Origin: Roseicyclus sp.
GTDB taxonomy: Bacteria > Pseudomonadota > Alphaproteobacteria > Rhodobacterales > Rhodobacteraceae
Assembly: GCA_018401965.1 (NCBI GenBank)
Contig: JAGYJU010000020.1
Location: forward strand, 62,001 to 126,000
Direction of reading: 5' to 3'
DNA: 64,000 bases
The notes beneath the pieces were generated by a model. It searched no databases and had not been told where the DNA came from. It saw nothing but the letters and a program-made list of their open reading frames with translations. Made by a program: the position numbers and the translations under genes. Of this stretch, positions 1 to 8,217 are shown in pieces. The first letter of the stretch is position 1. Each line of letters begins with the position of its first letter.

Positions 1-212
1 CCCGCCGTGGTCGGCACGTTGTGATCGGGCACCGCGATCGTCTTGTCGGGGGCATGCACCTTGCGGCCCGTCATGCGCAGCCCTTCAAAGGCCTGCGGGC
101 TGGTGACTTCATGCACCAGGTGGCGGTCGATGTAGAGAAGGCTGGTGCCATCCTCTGCCTCGTGCACCAGGTGGGCATCCCAGATCTTGTCGTAAAGCGT
201 CTTGCCGGTCAT
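1..212 (-). CDS. leuC: 3-isopropylmalate dehydratase large subunit, N-terminal part (cut by window edge)
   Basis: The first 70 residues of the leucine-pathway isomerase that interconverts 2- and 3-isopropylmalate using a 4Fe-4S cluster. The protein starts at the ATG read leftward from 212 and opens with [16 protein letters not shown], followed by the [16 protein letters not shown] and [13 protein letters not shown] stretches typical of LeuC and aconitase-family N-termini. The cysteine cluster ligands and the C-terminus lie outside the window. The call rests on sequence recognition of the N-terminal domain and is secure. leuD and leuB, its usual partners, are not visible here. Confidence 0.93.
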   Translation of the reverse strand, partial: MTGKTLYDKIWDAHLVHEAEDGTSLLYIDRHLVHEVTSPQAFEGLRMTGRKVHAPDKTIAVPDHNVPTTA

Positions 213-437
213 CGTGTCATGGTCCTTGGTCGCGGGAATGTCAGGGTCAAGCGGGTCGTCGGCGCGTCAAAGCCCGCCAAGCCGCGACCGGCGCGCGCCG
301 TGAAAGCGCCAGGGCAGGCGCGCCCGATCCGTTATGTTGAACACTGCGGTCATGCTGTCGCAGATACATCGCCGCTCAGGGAATTCCAAGGGTCCGGGTT
401 TGGGCAGGCACAGCGTGTCGCGCGCCTAGGGCGCGCC

Positions 438-486
438 TTGGGGGCTCTGCCCCCAAACCCCCGGGATATTTTTGAAACGAAGAAGG
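438..486 (+). repeat. Intergenic palindromic repeat (GGGGGC-type)
   Basis: The 276-base gap between leuC and the next gene holds no gene that I can support. It contains the palindrome TTGGGGGCTCTGCCCCCAA at 438-456, followed by a CCCCCGGGATATTTTTG tail and a GAAGAAG motif. The same pattern (a G5C/GC5 hairpin, a CCCGG, then ATTTT or similar and AGATGAAG) recurs near 34124, 56216 (inverted) and, as a tail only, near 62495. It follows leuC divergently and precedes the stop of the thiamine-diphosphate enzyme, so it could act as a weak terminator for the latter. Confidence 0.5.
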
Positions 487-488
487 GA

Positions 489-2111
489 TCAAAGCGATCT
501 TGTCGTGCTCAGCATCGTGGGGTCGAGCCGCAATTCGATCAGGTGCAGCCCACCCCCATCGGCGGCATCGAGCGCGGGGCCAAGATGGTCCATCGCGGTG
601 ACCAGGTGGCCGGTGCCGCCATAGGATTGCGCCAGCTGCACGTAGTCGGGGTTGAACAGCTCGGTCCCCGACACGCGGCCGGGATAGTGGTTTTCCTGAT
701 GCATCCGGATCGTGCCGTAGCGGCCGTTGTTGGCGATGATCACCGTGATGTCGGCACCGAATTGCCGCGCGGTCGACAATTCCTGAAGCGTCATCTGCAA
801 ACAGCCATCGCCCGCGAAGCAGATCACCGGGCGGTCGGGATGTTCCAGTTTCGCGGCAATCGCGGCCGGCAGACCATAGCCCATCGAGCCGGAGGTGGGC
901 GCGACCTGGGTGCGGTAGCCATGATAGCGCGCGTAGCGATGGACAAAGGCTGCGTAATTGCCCGCCCCGTTGGTATAGAGCGCGCGGCCCGCGTAGCGAT
1001 CCGACACATGGCGCACCACCTGTTCCATCTTGACCGCGCCGGGCGTGTCCTGCGGCACCTGCCAGGCTTCGTAATCGGCGCGGGCTTGGCGCGTCCAGCT
1101 TGCGTCCTTGATCTTGCCATTGGCGCCGCGCAGCGCGGCCAGCACGGCGGAGGCGGGCGCGGCAAGGCTGGCGGTGGGCTGGTAGACGGTGCCGATTTCA
1201 TCGGGGTCGGGGTGGACATGCAGGATCGTCTTGCCCGGCGCTGCGGGATCGATCAGCGCATAGCCATTGGTGGCGCTTTCCCCCATCCGCGCGCCGAGGA
1301 TCAACAGCGCATCGGCCTCACGCAGACGCGCCCCCAGCCGCGGGTTCATGCCGACGCCCAGGTCTCCGATGTAATTCGGATGGCCGTTGTCGATGTAATC
1401 CTGCCGCCGAAAAGTGACGGCGACAGGCAGGCCGGTGGCATGGGCCAACGCCTCCAGGTCGGCCTGCGCCTGCGCGGTCCAGCCGGGCCCACCGGCCACG
1501 ATCATCGGGCGGTCATGGTCCAGCAGCCGATCGAGAAGGCCCTGCGCGGTGGCGGCATCGACCGCGGGCGCCGGCATCTGCACCGGGCCAAGGTCGGGCA
1601 CATCGGCCTGCGCCGACAGGATGTCTTCGGGCAGGGCCAGCACCACGGGGCCGGGGCGGCCCGATTGCGCCAGGTGAAAGGCGCGGGCGATGTATTCGGG
1701 CAGGCGCGCGGTGGTTTCCACCTCGGCGGCCCATTTCACCAGCGGGCTGAAAAAACGGCGATAATCCACCTCCTGGAAAGCGCCGCGGTCGCGGTCGCGC
1801 AGCGCCACCTGCCCCACGAAGACCACCATCGGCGTGCTGTCCTGCATCGCGACATGCAGGCCCGAGGCGGCATTGGTGGCCCCGGGCCCGCGCGTCACGA
1901 ACAAGACGCCGGGCTTGCCGGTCAGTTTGCCATGCGCCTCGGACATCATCGCGGCCCCACCTTCCTGGCGGCAGACGATGTTTTCGATGGCGTGATCATA
2001 CAGCCCGTCGAGCGCCGCAAGGAAGCTTTCCCCCGGCACGGAAAACACCCGGCGCACCCCGTTGATGGCCAGTTGATCGGCGAGGATTTTTCCCCCGTGG
2101 CGCTTGGACAT
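489..2111 (-). CDS. Thiamine-diphosphate-dependent enzyme, acetolactate synthase-like
   Basis: A 540-residue member of the ThDP enzyme family (acetolactate synthase / benzoylformate decarboxylase type). Domains run PYR, central FAD/CoA-like and PP. Visible features are the activating glutamate in RQEGGAAMMSEA (about residue 50), GPGATN near 75-80, and the ThDP-Mg motif starting GDGCLQM at about 434 and ending IIANN at about 462. The start at 2111 (MSKRHGGKILADQL) was chosen because the family starts there; the frame stays open upstream but runs over the divergent gene. It lacks an adjacent ilvH small subunit, so it is probably not the biosynthetic AHAS. The substrate cannot be told from sequence alone. 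It is transcribed divergently from the FMN reductase with 55 bp between starts. Confidence 0.88.
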   Translation of the reverse strand: MSKRHGGKILADQLAINGVRRVFSVPGESFLAALDGLYDHAIENIVCRQEGGAAMMSEAHGKLTGKPGVLFVTRGPGATNAASGLHVAMQDSTPMVVFVGQVALRDRDRGAFQEVDYRRFFSPLVKWAAEVETTARLPEYIARAFHLAQSGRPGPVVLALPEDILSAQADVPDLGPVQMPAPAVDAATAQGLLDRLLDHDRPMIVAGGPGWTAQAQADLEALAHATGLPVAVTFRRQDYIDNGHPNYIGDLGVGMNPRLGARLREADALLILGARMGESATNGYALIDPAAPGKTILHVHPDPDEIGTVYQPTASLAAPASAVLAALRGANGKIKDASWTRQARADYEAWQVPQDTPGAVKMEQVVRHVSDRYAGRALYTNGAGNYAAFVHRYARYHGYRTQVAPTSGSMGYGLPAAIAAKLEHPDRPVICFAGDGCLQMTLQELSTARQFGADITVIIANNGRYGTIRMHQENHYPGRVSGTELFNPDYVQLAQSYGGTGHLVTAMDHLGPALDAADGGGLHLIELRLDPTMLSTTRSL

Positions 2112-2166
2112 CGTGATTTCTCGCTTTAGGTCGGTCGGGAACAGGTTTGACCGAAGGGAATGGGAA

Positions 2167-2706
2167 ATGTCCAGCTTGACGCTTTTGGGGATCTGCGGAT
2201 CGTTGCGCGCCGCGTCATGGAACCGCATGCTGATGCTGGAGGCCGCGCGCCTGTTTGACCCGGCCGACTTCATCGACGCCAACCTGCGCCTGCCGCTGTA
2301 TGACGGCGACCTGGAGGCCCTGGGCATCCCGCCCGAGGTGCAGATCCTGGCCGACCAGATCCGCGATGCCGATGCGGTGGTGATCGCGGGGCCGGAATAC
2401 AACAAGGCGCTGTCGGGCGTGTTGAAGAACGCGCTCGACTGGGTCAGCCGCGTGCCGGGTGGTGCCTGGCGCGGCAAGCCCGTGGCGATCGTCTCGGCGG
2501 CGGCCGGCCGCGCGGGCGGCGAGCGGAGCCAGATGACGATGCGCCACGCGATGACGCCGTTCCGGGCACATGTGTTGCCGGGGCCGGAGGTGTTCATCGC
2601 CGCCCCCGAGCGTGAATTCGACGAAACCGGGCGGCTGGTGAACGAGGTGCCCGTGAAGCTCTTGACCGAACTGATGGGCGATCTGCGCGCGGTGGCGGCG
2701 CGCTAA
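2167..2706 (+). CDS. NADPH-dependent FMN reductase family protein
   Basis: A 179-residue flavodoxin-fold oxidoreductase. The N-terminus carries the phosphate-binding loop GSLRAASWN after a beta strand (LTLLGICGS), and mid-protein GPEYNKALSGVLKNALDW is the FMN-contacting signature of the NADPH_FMN_red / ChrR-azoreductase family. It probably reduces quinones, chromate or azo compounds with NAD(P)H; the physiological substrate is unknown. The start is the ATG at 2167, 22 codons inside a longer frame, because the family begins at this strand. The stop codon overlaps the convergent FAD oxidase stop by a few bases. Confidence 0.9.
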   Translation: MSSLTLLGICGSLRAASWNRMLMLEAARLFDPADFIDANLRLPLYDGDLEALGIPPEVQILADQIRDADAVVIAGPEYNKALSGVLKNALDWVSRVPGGAWRGKPVAIVSAAAGRAGGERSQMTMRHAMTPFRAHVLPGPEVFIAAPEREFDETGRLVNEVPVKLLTELMGDLRAVAAR

Positions 2707-3737
2707 AGGCTCGCCTCCGGGCGGAAATCTTCGGGGATGGCATCACGCCCATCGAGGATCAGGTCGACCATCAAGCGCGCCACCATCGGGGCCATGCCAA
2801 AGCCGATCTTGAAGCCGCCATTGGCGATGAAGGCGCCCGGCCGCGTGGGATGCGCCCCCAGCATCGGCGCGCGCGACCGGGCGCGGGGGCGGACCCCGGC
2901 CCAGCGCTGACTGACAGGCGCCATGCCAAGCGCAGGGCACAGATCGCGGGCGCGCGCGATCAGCGCGTCAAGCTGGGCGTCGGTGCTGGCCGGATCATCG
3001 TAATCGCGTTCCGAGGTGGACCCGATCGCCACCGTGCCATCGGCATGGGGCACGATGTGCAGCGCCTCGACAAACAGTTGCGGCGCCGTGCGAAGATCGG
3101 CTTGAAACAGCGCCGCCTGCCCCTTGACCCCGGTGCCCACGGTGCGGCCCATGGTGTGCGACAGGTCGACCAAACCGGCCGCCCCGGTGGCCCAGACCTC
3201 TACCGCCGGGGTTTGCGGGCTGTCGGCCAAAATCTGCCCGCCGCGCGCCCGGATCGCATCGGCCAGCGCGGCACAGGCCCGGCGCGGGTGAATGCGGGCC
3301 GAGAGCGTGTCATGGATCAGCTGGCCGGTCGGGCTATGGACCAGATGGGCGAAATCATCGGCGGGTATGACGCGCCAGTGATGGCGGCCCTGCCACAGAT
3401 CGGCCGCCGTTTCGGCGCGCGCCTGCGCCAGTGCCAGCGCGGCCTGATCGGGGATGGGTTGCAAGCGGCCCGACCGCGCATAGCCTGGGTCGGTACCGCC
3501 CGTCGCCGCGACCCCGGCCCAGAAGGCTTCGGCCATCTCGAGACTTTCGAACTGGATCTGTTTCTTGGGGTTCCAGTGTTCGGGCACATGTGGGGCCAGC
3601 GCGCCGACCACGCCACCCGATGATCCCGCACCGATGCCGTAGGGATCGATCACCTCGACGCGCGCGCCGCGACAGGCCGCTTCCCATGCAATGGCCAGGC
3701 CGAATACACCCGCGCCGAACACCCGTATCTCGGCCAT
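2703..3737 (-). CDS. FAD-dependent oxidoreductase (DAO family), MnmC-oxidase-like
   Basis: A 344-residue D-amino-acid-oxidase-type flavoprotein. The Rossmann motif GAGVFGLAIAWEAA is at the extreme N-terminus, followed by GAGSSGGVVGAL, which contacts FAD, and a C-terminal GGFKIGFGMAP stretch that closes the FAD site. It sits back to back (68 bp between starts) with mnmD, whose methyltransferase acts after the FAD oxidase in wobble-uridine modification. In enterobacteria these two activities are fused in MnmC. I therefore infer that this gene may supply the FAD domain, removing the carboxymethyl group from cmnm5(s2)U34. A general amino-acid oxidase is the alternative. Confidence 0.8.
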   Translation of the reverse strand: MAEIRVFGAGVFGLAIAWEAACRGARVEVIDPYGIGAGSSGGVVGALAPHVPEHWNPKKQIQFESLEMAEAFWAGVAATGGTDPGYARSGRLQPIPDQAALALAQARAETAADLWQGRHHWRVIPADDFAHLVHSPTGQLIHDTLSARIHPRRACAALADAIRARGGQILADSPQTPAVEVWATGAAGLVDLSHTMGRTVGTGVKGQAALFQADLRTAPQLFVEALHIVPHADGTVAIGSTSERDYDDPASTDAQLDALIARARDLCPALGMAPVSQRWAGVRPRARSRAPMLGAHPTRPGAFIANGGFKIGFGMAPMVARLMVDLILDGRDAIPEDFRPEASL

Positions 3738-3805
3738 TGCCAATCCCCTGCCCTTGCCACAGTGTCGCGGCGCGTAGAGCCACAGGAATAGACGAGCCGC
3801 AGCGC

Positions 3806-4474
3806 ATGGACCAGCCAGGACATCCCGTAGAATGGCGCGACGGCCGCGTGCCGGTGTCGCGCCACTTCGATGATCCGTTCTATTCGCTGGAAAACGGGCT
3901 GGAGGAAACGCGCCATGTGTTTCTGTCCGGCAATGACCTGCCCGCGCGGTTTCGCCCCGGGTTCCATATCGCGGAACTTGGCTTTGGCACCGGGTTGAAC
4001 CTGATCGCCGCGGCGCTTGCCTGGGACGCATCGGGGCAGGATGGCGCATTGCGCTACACCAGTTTCGAAGCCTTTCCGTTGGCGGGCGCGGATTTGCGCC
4101 GGGCGCTGGCGGGCTTTGCGCAGGCAGCACCCTTTGTCGAGGCGATTGCGGCCGCGCTAAAAACCGATGGCCGGATCGAGACGCCACGGCTGTCCGTGCG
4201 GATCGTGTTTGGCGATGCCCGCCAGACCGTGCCGGTTTGGGACGGGCGGGCCGATGCGTGGTTTCTGGACGGGTTCGCGCCCGCGCGGAACCCGGAATTG
4301 TGGGAACCCGCCCTTTTGGCCGCGGTGGCGGGCCACACCGCGCCGGGGGGCACCTGCGCCACCTATTCGGCGGCGGGGGCGGTGCGCGCGGCGCTGGCCG
4401 ATGCGGGCTTTACCGTCACCCGCATCCCCGGCTATGGGCGCAAGCGGCACATGACCCAAGGGGCGCTTTCATGA
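3806..4474 (+). CDS. mnmD: tRNA (5-methylaminomethyl-2-thiouridine)(34)-methyltransferase MnmD
   Basis: A 222-residue SAM-dependent methyltransferase that makes mnm5(s2)U34 in tRNA anticodons. The N-terminus shows VEWRDGRVPVSRHFDDPFYS, then the family's SAM motif AELGFGTGLNL near residue 57-67, and WFLDGFAPARNPELW, the DUF752/MnmC methyltransferase signature. The length equals the methyltransferase half of bifunctional MnmC, so this is a stand-alone MnmD. The start at 3806 was chosen by homology. Its stop overlaps the next gene's ATG (ATGA), suggesting translational coupling with the exporter gene. Confidence 0.9.
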   Translation: MDQPGHPVEWRDGRVPVSRHFDDPFYSLENGLEETRHVFLSGNDLPARFRPGFHIAELGFGTGLNLIAAALAWDASGQDGALRYTSFEAFPLAGADLRRALAGFAQAAPFVEAIAAALKTDGRIETPRLSVRIVFGDARQTVPVWDGRADAWFLDGFAPARNPELWEPALLAAVAGHTAPGGTCATYSAAGAVRAALADAGFTVTRIPGYGRKRHMTQGALS

Positions 4475-5349
4475 CGGTTCAGAACACCAGGCTGGGCATC
4501 TGGCTGATGGTGGCCACGACCCTTGTCTTTGCCATGCAGGACGGGATCAGCCGGCACCTTGCGGGGGAATACAACGTGCTGATGGTGGTGATGATCCGCT
4601 ATTGGTTCTTTGCCGCGTTTGTCATGGCCGTGGCGGCGCGCAAGGCAGGCGGGTTGCGGGCGGCGGCGGCCACGTCGCAGCCCGGTGTGCAAATCTTTCG
4701 CGGCGTTTTGCTGGCCACGGAAATCTGCGTGATGATCCTGGCCTTCGTGCTGTTGGGGCTGGTCGAAAGCCACGCGATTTTCACCAGCTACCCGCTGTTG
4801 ATCGCGGCGCTGTCGGGGCCGATCCTTGGGGAAACGGTGGGCTGGCGGCGCTGGGCCGCGATTGGCGTCGGGTTCCTGGGCGTGCTGATCATCTTGCAAC
4901 CCGGTTTCCGGGTGTTCCAGATCGAGGCGCTTGTGCCGCTGGCCTCGGCGCTGATGTTCGCACTCTACGGGTTGATGACGCGCTATGCCGCCCGACGCGA
5001 CAGTGCGGCGACCAGTTTCTTTTACACCGGCACCGTGGGGGCGGTGGTGATGACCGCCGTGGGCATCTGGTTCTGGGAACCGATGACCGGGCCGAACTGG
5101 ATCTGGATGGGCATTCTGTGCGTCACCGGCGCGCTGGGGCATTGGTTGCTGATCAAGGTCTATGACGTGGCCGAAGCAAGCGCGGTGCAGCCCTTTGCCT
5201 ATCTGCAACTGGTCTTTGCCGCGACGCTGGGGATCACGGTCTTTGGCGAAAGCTTGGAGTGGAATGTCGCCTTGGGCACGGTGCTGGTGGTTAGCGCGGG
5301 TATCTTCACACTGATGCGGACACGGGCAAGGGAAAAAAGCAAGGTGTAG
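4471..5349 (+). CDS. EamA/DMT-family transporter
   Basis: A 292-residue inner-membrane protein with about ten hydrophobic helices arranged as two EamA repeats (roughly residues 8-140 and 150-285). It belongs to the drug/metabolite transporter superfamily, whose members usually export amino acids, nucleosides or other small metabolites. The second repeat contains the conserved AEASAVQPFAYLQLVFA segment. Its ATG overlaps the mnmD stop. The substrate cannot be predicted. Confidence 0.88.
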   Translation: MTVQNTRLGIWLMVATTLVFAMQDGISRHLAGEYNVLMVVMIRYWFFAAFVMAVAARKAGGLRAAAATSQPGVQIFRGVLLATEICVMILAFVLLGLVESHAIFTSYPLLIAALSGPILGETVGWRRWAAIGVGFLGVLIILQPGFRVFQIEALVPLASALMFALYGLMTRYAARRDSAATSFFYTGTVGAVVMTAVGIWFWEPMTGPNWIWMGILCVTGALGHWLLIKVYDVAEASAVQPFAYLQLVFAATLGITVFGESLEWNVALGTVLVVSAGIFTLMRTRAREKSKV

Positions 5350-5371
5350 GGCGCGCCTTGAGGCGCACCCT
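5348..5371. terminator. Hairpin between convergent genes
   Basis: Arms AGGGCGCGCCT (5348-5358) and AGGCGCACCCT (5361-5371) can pair with one G-T mismatch; the two-base gap means the top pairs would open to form the loop. It begins within the EamA gene stop codon and lies before the ccoS stop on the other strand. There is no T tract, so it is only a possible bidirectional stop structure. Confidence 0.35.
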
Positions 5372-5379
5372 GCACGCAT

Positions 5380-5538
5380 TCAGGATTTCGGCTGATCGTC
5401 GTAGTCATCGCGCAGGATGCGGTTGGCATCGCCATCGGGATCGTCGAACTGGCCTTTCTTGAGCATCCACCAGAACGCCCCAAGGCCGACCGCGCCCAGA
5501 AACAAGCTGACGGGGATCAGGATACCGAGAACATCCAT
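5380..5538 (-). CDS. ccoS: Cytochrome oxidase maturation protein CcoS
   Basis: A 52-residue single-pass membrane protein. It opens MDVLGILIPVSLFLGAVGLG with one helix, then FWWMLKKGQFDDPDGDANRI, the conserved CcoS signature with the aspartate-rich tail. CcoS is needed for insertion of cofactors (haem b and CuB) into the CcoN subunit of cbb3 oxidase. It is the last gene of the ccoGHIS maturation cluster and starts 6 bp after the ccoI stop. It is easy to miss because of its size. Confidence 0.95.
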   Translation of the reverse strand: MDVLGILIPVSLFLGAVGLGAFWWMLKKGQFDDPDGDANRILRDDYDDQPKS

Positions 5539-5544
5539 GCGAAC

Positions 5545-7728
5545 CTACCTGAGCCGAAGGGCATTGAGGCCGACCGTGATCGACGAGGTGGACATTGCAA
5601 GGGCGGCGATCAGCGGCGAACACAGCCCCGCCACCGCCAGGGGCACCGCCAGAATATTGTAGACCGTGGCGATGGTGAAATTTTCACGGATGCGCGCGCG
5701 CGCCGACACGGCGGTGCGGATCGCATCGGCAATCGGCGCCAGGCTTTTGCCCATCAAGACCATGTCGGAGGCGCTGCGCGCCGCATCCAGCGCGGAGGCC
5801 GGCGAAATCGACACATGTGCGCCCGCCAGCGCCGCCGTGTCGTTCAACCCGTCGCCCACCATCAGAACCTTGGCCCCTTGCGCGGTCAGATCCGCGACAA
5901 GGGCGGCCTTTTCTTGCGGCAGCGCCTCTGCGACGACCTCGGCTATGCCGATGGTGCGGGCAAAGCGCGTGACCGCCGCGCGGCTATCGCCCGAGATCAG
6001 GATCACCCGCTTGCCTTGGGCCCCAAGCGCCGCGACCAGGTCGGCCGCGCCCTCGCGCAACGTGTCGGCAAAGGGGATGGCAATGGCAGGGGCATCGCCG
6101 AGGCCAAGAAAGCTGGCGGTGTCGGGGGTGGCGTCGGCCCCCAGCCAGGCGGCGCGACCAAGGCGCACGATCTGGCCCTGCCACAGCCCTTGCATGCCGT
6201 AACCCGGCACCTCGGTCAGCTCGGTGACATCGGCGGGCCGCGTGCCCCCCGCGGTCAGGGCGCGCGCAAGGCTGACCGACAGCGGATGCGCGGAGGCTTG
6301 CGCCAGGGCCAGCGCGACGCGGGCGGCCTCCCCCGGCAGCGCATCCAGCGCCAGCGGCGTCGGCGCGCCATTGGTCAGGGTGCCGGTCTTGTCGAAGACG
6401 ACGGTATCGGCTTCGGCCAGACGTTCCAGCGCGGTGCCATCCTTGATCAGCATGCCCTTGCGGAACAGCCGGCCGGACGCGGCGGTGGTCACGGCGGGCA
6501 CGGCAAGCCCCAGGGCGCAGGGGCAGGTGATGATCAGAACGGCGGCGGCGATGTTGAGCGCGATGCGCAGATCCTGGGTGTAGAGATACCAGCCCACGGC
6601 GGCCACGACTGACAGGATATGCACGCCCGGCGCATAAAGCTTGGCGGCCTGATCGGCCAGCGAGGTGTAATTGCCCCGCCCCGCTTCGGCCACGGCGACC
6701 AGGTCGGCGATGCGGTGCAACGCGGTATCCTGCCCGGCGGCGGTGACGATGATGGTCAGGGGGCCGGTCAGGTTCACCTCGCCCGCGCTGACGATGCTGC
6801 CCTCGCCCGCAAAGGCGGGCAGGCTTTCGCCGGTCATCAGGCTGCGGTCGATTTCCGATTGGCCTTGGGTCACGCGGCCATCGACGGGGATGCGCCCGCC
6901 CGGTTTCACCCGCACGATATCGCCCACACGCAGATCGGCCACCGACACGGTTTCTTCGCCCGCCTCGGTGATGCGGAGGGCACGCGGCACTTCCAGCGCG
7001 GCCAGTTCCTGCGCCGCCGACCGGGCCGAGGCGCGGGTGCGGTGATCAAGGTAGCGACCGGCCAACAGGAAGGTGCACAGTGCAATCGCCGCGTCGAAAT
7101 AGGCGTGTTCGCCGGAATGGATGGTTTCATAAAGCGAGGTGCCGACAGCCAGCGCGATGGCCAGCGTGATCGGCACATCCATGTTCAGCCGCCGCACCCG
7201 CAGCGCGCCCCAGGCCGAGGCATAAAAGGGCCGCCCCGCGAAGATCACGGCGGGGATGGCGATGGCGGCGCTGATCCAATGCATCATGTCGCGCGTCACG
7301 CCTTCGGCCCCGGCCCAGACCGCGACCGACAAGAGCATGACATTCATCATGGCGAAAAACGCCACCGCCAGCCGCATCAACAGATCACGGCCCTGGCGGT
7401 CGGCGGTGGTGGTGGCCAGGACGCCGGGGTCAAGTTCATGCGCCTCATGGCCTGCGCGCGCCAAAGCCTCGCAGAGCATTTCGGCGGTGACATCCGGCCC
7501 GGCCTGAACGGCGGCGCGGCGCAGCGTCAGGTTGACCCGCGCGTCGCGCACGCCCGGCACGGCCGACAGCGCCTTTTCCACCTCGGAAATGCAGGCCGCG
7601 CAATGGATCGCGGGCAGCGACAGCATCAGTTTCGCATCCTTGGGCAGATCCGCCAGGTGTTCCGCCGCCGGGGCCGCGTTGCAGGCCGGGCAGGCAGAGG
7701 GGCGGATATGGTCAAAGGTTGCGGTCAC
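5545..7728 (-). CDS. ccoI: Copper-translocating P-type ATPase CcoI/FixI
   Basis: A 727-residue P1B-type ATPase that delivers copper for the CuB site of cbb3 oxidase. Features in order are an N-terminal CPAC, an HMA domain with HCAAC near residue 42-46, TGES near 299-302, the membrane CPC ion motif at about 402-404, DKTGT phosphorylation site at about 446-450, an HP motif near 481, and GDGLNDTAAL towards the end. The start is a GTG at 7728; no in-frame ATG gives a full N-terminal metal-binding domain. It lies 6 bp downstream of fixH in the same operon. Confidence 0.96.
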   Translation of the reverse strand: MTATFDHIRPSACPACNAAPAAEHLADLPKDAKLMLSLPAIHCAACISEVEKALSAVPGVRDARVNLTLRRAAVQAGPDVTAEMLCEALARAGHEAHELDPGVLATTTADRQGRDLLMRLAVAFFAMMNVMLLSVAVWAGAEGVTRDMMHWISAAIAIPAVIFAGRPFYASAWGALRVRRLNMDVPITLAIALAVGTSLYETIHSGEHAYFDAAIALCTFLLAGRYLDHRTRASARSAAQELAALEVPRALRITEAGEETVSVADLRVGDIVRVKPGGRIPVDGRVTQGQSEIDRSLMTGESLPAFAGEGSIVSAGEVNLTGPLTIIVTAAGQDTALHRIADLVAVAEAGRGNYTSLADQAAKLYAPGVHILSVVAAVGWYLYTQDLRIALNIAAAVLIITCPCALGLAVPAVTTAASGRLFRKGMLIKDGTALERLAEADTVVFDKTGTLTNGAPTPLALDALPGEAARVALALAQASAHPLSVSLARALTAGGTRPADVTELTEVPGYGMQGLWQGQIVRLGRAAWLGADATPDTASFLGLGDAPAIAIPFADTLREGAADLVAALGAQGKRVILISGDSRAAVTRFARTIGIAEVVAEALPQEKAALVADLTAQGAKVLMVGDGLNDTAALAGAHVSISPASALDAARSASDMVLMGKSLAPIADAIRTAVSARARIRENFTIATVYNILAVPLAVAGLCSPLIAALAMSTSSITVGLNALRLR

Positions 7729-7734
7729 GGCCCG

Positions 7735-8217
7735 TCACTCGAAATGGCGAAAGGTGATGTTGTGGCGGTAATCTGTGCCGTCGCGCGCGGTGCCGGTCAG
7801 GCGCAGCCGCCATTGCCCATCCGCCAGATCGGCGGGCGCGACAAAGGCACCGTTGCGCCGGGTCAGGTCAAGCAACTGGTCGTCTTGCCGGTTGGTGGGC
7901 CGCGTCAAGAGCGCGGTCAGTTCCGCCGGGGCGACCAGCGCGCCGCGGTCATCGACCAGGTGCAGGATCAGCGTGCCGTCGCCGGGGATTTCGACACTGG
8001 CCTGCCAGCCCAGCGCATCCTGGGCTGCGCGGCGATCATCGAAGGTCTGGCTGTCGGCATAGCTGGATGACACTTCCATGCCCGGAAAGGTCGACACCGC
8101 GCTATAGGCCATGAACAGGTTGACGCCGATGATCAGGCCGAAGCCGCCGACAAACATCGCCAGAACATGCCCGCCGGTCAGTTTGCGGCCCGTGTCCGGT
8201 TGGGGGGTGAGGGTCAT
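7735..8217 (-). CDS. ccoH: Cytochrome cbb3 maturation protein FixH/CcoH
   Basis: A 160-residue inner-membrane protein with an N-terminal cytoplasmic TPQPDTGRKLTGGHVL segment, one transmembrane helix (about residues 17-38) and a periplasmic FixH domain with SSYADSQTFDD and a DGQWRLRLTG C-terminal strand. CcoH associates with the cbb3 complex during assembly. The ATG at 8217 overlaps the ccoG stop (ATGA), and this coupling decides the start over an upstream alternative. Confidence 0.94.
   Translation of the reverse strand: MTLTPQPDTGRKLTGGHVLAMFVGGFGLIIGVNLFMAYSAVSTFPGMEVSSSYADSQTFDDRRAAQDALGWQASVEIPGDGTLILHLVDDRGALVAPAELTALLTRPTNRQDDQLLDLTRRNGAFVAPADLADGQWRLRLTGTARDGTDYRHNITFRHFE

Noticed and set aside
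489..2111. Assignment as ilvB/ilvI
   Set aside because: No small subunit gene and weak match in the middle domain; only the ThDP family is safe.
21..2129. Plus-strand frame of 702 codons opposite the thiamine-diphosphate enzyme
   Set aside because: High GC makes long antisense frames common. Its product is rich in Arg, His and Gly with no family motif, and the opposite strand encodes a clear enzyme.
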